Below are positions 62,664-64,000 of a stretch of 64,000 nt of DNA, piece by piece (position 1 is the first letter of the stretch; every line of letters starts with the position of its first letter). Both the position numbers and the translations under genes were made by a program. The notes below the pieces were generated by a model. It ran no database searches, was not told the DNA's origin, and was given only the letters and a program-made list of their open reading frames with translations. This stretch comes from Fibrobacter sp. (GTDB lineage Bacteria > Fibrobacterota > Fibrobacteria > Fibrobacterales > Fibrobacteraceae). The stretch is taken from the NCBI GenBank assembly GCA_024398875.1, contig JAKSIJ010000008.1, positions 1 to 64,000 on the forward strand, read 5' to 3'.

Positions 62664-64000
62664 CTAGCGAACGTTCACCACTTGCGCAGCATTTCCAACC
62701 TGCACAATGTAGCGGCCGGAATTCGGCACCAGCACACTGAAGTTTTCGGTAGCGATTTGACCCGCATACAGCACGCGGCCCTGCATATCCAGGAGCGCAA
62801 TTCTCTTGCCTACAGGAGCCCCCGCAATCTGCACACTGCGATTTGCAACAGAAAGTCTCAAGTTCTTATAAACTGCAATAGACGGAATGAATTCTTCAGC
62901 CGCGCTACTAGAACTTTCTTCTTGCTCCGACGAACTGGAACCTTCTTCAACGCTGCTGGAAGACTCCATCCCTTCACTGCTAGAACTTTCTTCCGAGGCC
63001 TCTTCAGAAACTACAAACGATCCGATGTAGTTGGACATTGTCAAAGAGTCAACATATTCCGGCGTATTGGCAAAGAGCACGCAATGGAAGTTGTTGTCCG
63101 TAGCATAATCGCCCTTGCCAGAAATACGCAAATAAGCCTTCCACTTGCCTTGCGGAATTTTCGCAGAATTAATTTCTTCCGGAATGGTAACCTCCACAGC
63201 CACATCATTCACGCCATCAAAAGTGGTTTTTATATTCTTCGGAATCACATGTTTTCGCAATACCATATTGCTGCCATTAGCCGTGTTTTTTTCAAGAGTA
63301 TCAGCGCCGCCCCATTCCTTAGAACGGCTATGAACACTTTGAATATCGATGGGGGTAGACAGTTCTACCACTAGGGAATTATTGGCAGTTGCACCCTTCC
63401 AATCCACATCATCCGGCCGCAGCACCAACGTGGTCTTCATTGCGCGAACCATATTGCCAAAGCCCACATTCTGGATTTTCAAATTGGCCTGGAACTTTCC
63501 ACCGGGGCGAACAGAATCCACCACGCTGGATTGGCGAAGCACATAGCGGTACCCCAAATGGTCATTGATATACTTGAAGTCCGTGTCCTCTCCGTTATAT
63601 TCCAAATCCTCAAACTGCAACATGTTTTTCTTCCACATGTAAGTAATCAGACCATAGTCATGCTGCACGTTCAAGTAACTGGTGTGCGTTCTAAAGCCCT
63701 CATACGAAAGGTACTCGGCCGTATTAAGGGCCATCCATCCTTCCGGGGTCTGCGTAGCCTCCCCACCATAGGGAGTGTTGATGCCATATTTTTCAAGCCA
63801 GGCTACGCCTTCTTCACGGCAAATTGACGTAGCGCAGTCACCAGCACCACCCCAAGAACCCCAGTCAATCTGCGTACCCAGATATCCATCATTGAACATT
63901 CCCAGGCGATAGAGGGTGTCACCCAAAACTGCTTCTTTCTGCTTAAAAACTTCACTATCAATGTTAAAATCCACACCGTAATTGTCAAAGCCCAAAGCCT
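62664..64000 (-). CDS. Secreted DUF4832-like protein with Ser-rich linker and C-terminal sorting-like domain, N-terminus outside window
   Basis: The frame is open through the right edge, so at least 445 residues of a longer protein are seen. The first part ('FNDGYLGTQIDWGSWGG', 'EGWMALNTAEYLSYEG', 'TSYLNVQHDYGLITYMWKK') is like the catalytic-barrel end of DUF4874/DUF4832 proteins; a beta-sandwich follows ('GKFQANLKIQNVGFGNM' to 'GKWKAYLRISGKGDY'). Then comes a Glu/Ser linker with five SSSS tracts (about 40 residues) and a 70-residue terminal domain ending 'YIVQVGNAAQVVNVR'. This linker-plus-tail pattern is characteristic of secreted Fibrobacter proteins. Confidence 0.85.
   Translation of the reverse strand, partial: ALGFDNYGVDFNIDSEVFKQKEAVLGDTLYRLGMFNDGYLGTQIDWGSWGGAGDCATSICREEGVAWLEKYGINTPYGGEATQTPEGWMALNTAEYLSYEGFRTHTSYLNVQHDYGLITYMWKKNMLQFEDLEYNGEDTDFKYINDHLGYRYVLRQSSVVDSVRPGGKFQANLKIQNVGFGNMVRAMKTTLVLRPDDVDWKGATANNSLVVELSTPIDIQSVHSRSKEWGGADTLEKNTANGSNMVLRKHVIPKNIKTTFDGVNDVAVEVTIPEEINSAKIPQGKWKAYLRISGKGDYATDNNFHCVLFANTPEYVDSLTMSNYIGSFVVSEEASEESSSSEGMESSSSVEEGSSSSEQEESSSSAAEEFIPSIAVYKNLRLSVANRSVQIAGAPVGKRIALLDMQGRVLYAGQIATENFSVLVPNSGRYIVQVGNAAQVVNVR

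Overview
The window looks like a piece of a Fibrobacter-type (Fibrobacterota) gut or rumen genome. The evidence is the Ser-rich linker plus short C-terminal sorting-like domain on the truncated secreted protein at the right edge, a giant secreted lipase-like protein with carbohydrate-binding-like modules and a similar C-terminal tail, a GH5 glucanase, a futalosine-pathway gene (mqnA), and a decarboxylase/biotin-carrier set of the propionate type. This is a reading of gene content and protein style; no 16S gene is present.

Left edge to 7.2 kb is a defence island on the minus strand. A half-size HsdS overlaps HsdM by 4 bp, followed by a RecQ helicase fused to a C-terminal phosphoribosyltransferase domain, a DprA-like protein overlapping it by 4 bp, a decayed remnant with a seven-copy 12-bp repeat, a full two-domain HsdS, and an AlbA_2/Schlafen-type ATP-binding protein cut by the window. 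No HsdR is visible. The PRTase + DprA pair recalls the ShosTA system, here with a RecQ helicase attached and set inside a type I R-M operon.

7.4-8.9 kb holds a PDZ/S41 lipoprotein protease. 9.0-28.5 kb is a minus-strand nonribosomal peptide operon bounded by near-identical 34-bp direct repeats that carry terminators. It contains two NRPSs of the same order (C-A-T-C-A-T-reductase), each preceded by its own MATE exporter, with a polytopic GT-C-like membrane protein between the two sets and a frameshifted acyltransferase-3 remnant at the upstream end. The likely products are reductively released (aldehyde or alcohol) dipeptides, possibly N-acylated.

28.7-48.2 kb is mostly housekeeping and transport: Na+-translocating decarboxylase subunits (gamma/delta-like, biotin carrier, beta), an FKBP lipoprotein, folD, TrkH, two bile-acid-symporter-family proteins, KDPG aldolase, a degenerate-receiver GGDEF protein, mqnA, a GH5 enzyme, vsr, dxs, tatA-tatC, an alpha/beta hydrolase, and an ECF sigma/anti-sigma/Spy-like stress operon. 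Repeat-rich intergenic regions lie at 31.15-31.5 kb and 36.4-36.95 kb, including a 67-bp tandem array and an inverted pair of a 49-bp element.

48.2-61.3 kb is a three-gene minus-strand unit: a lipoprotein, an 11.5-kb gene for a 3839-residue secreted lipase-like multidomain protein with strongly mosaic base composition, and a LolA-like periplasmic protein. The right end carries a Nudix hydrolase, a DUF1653 protein and the C-terminal part of a secreted DUF4832-like protein.
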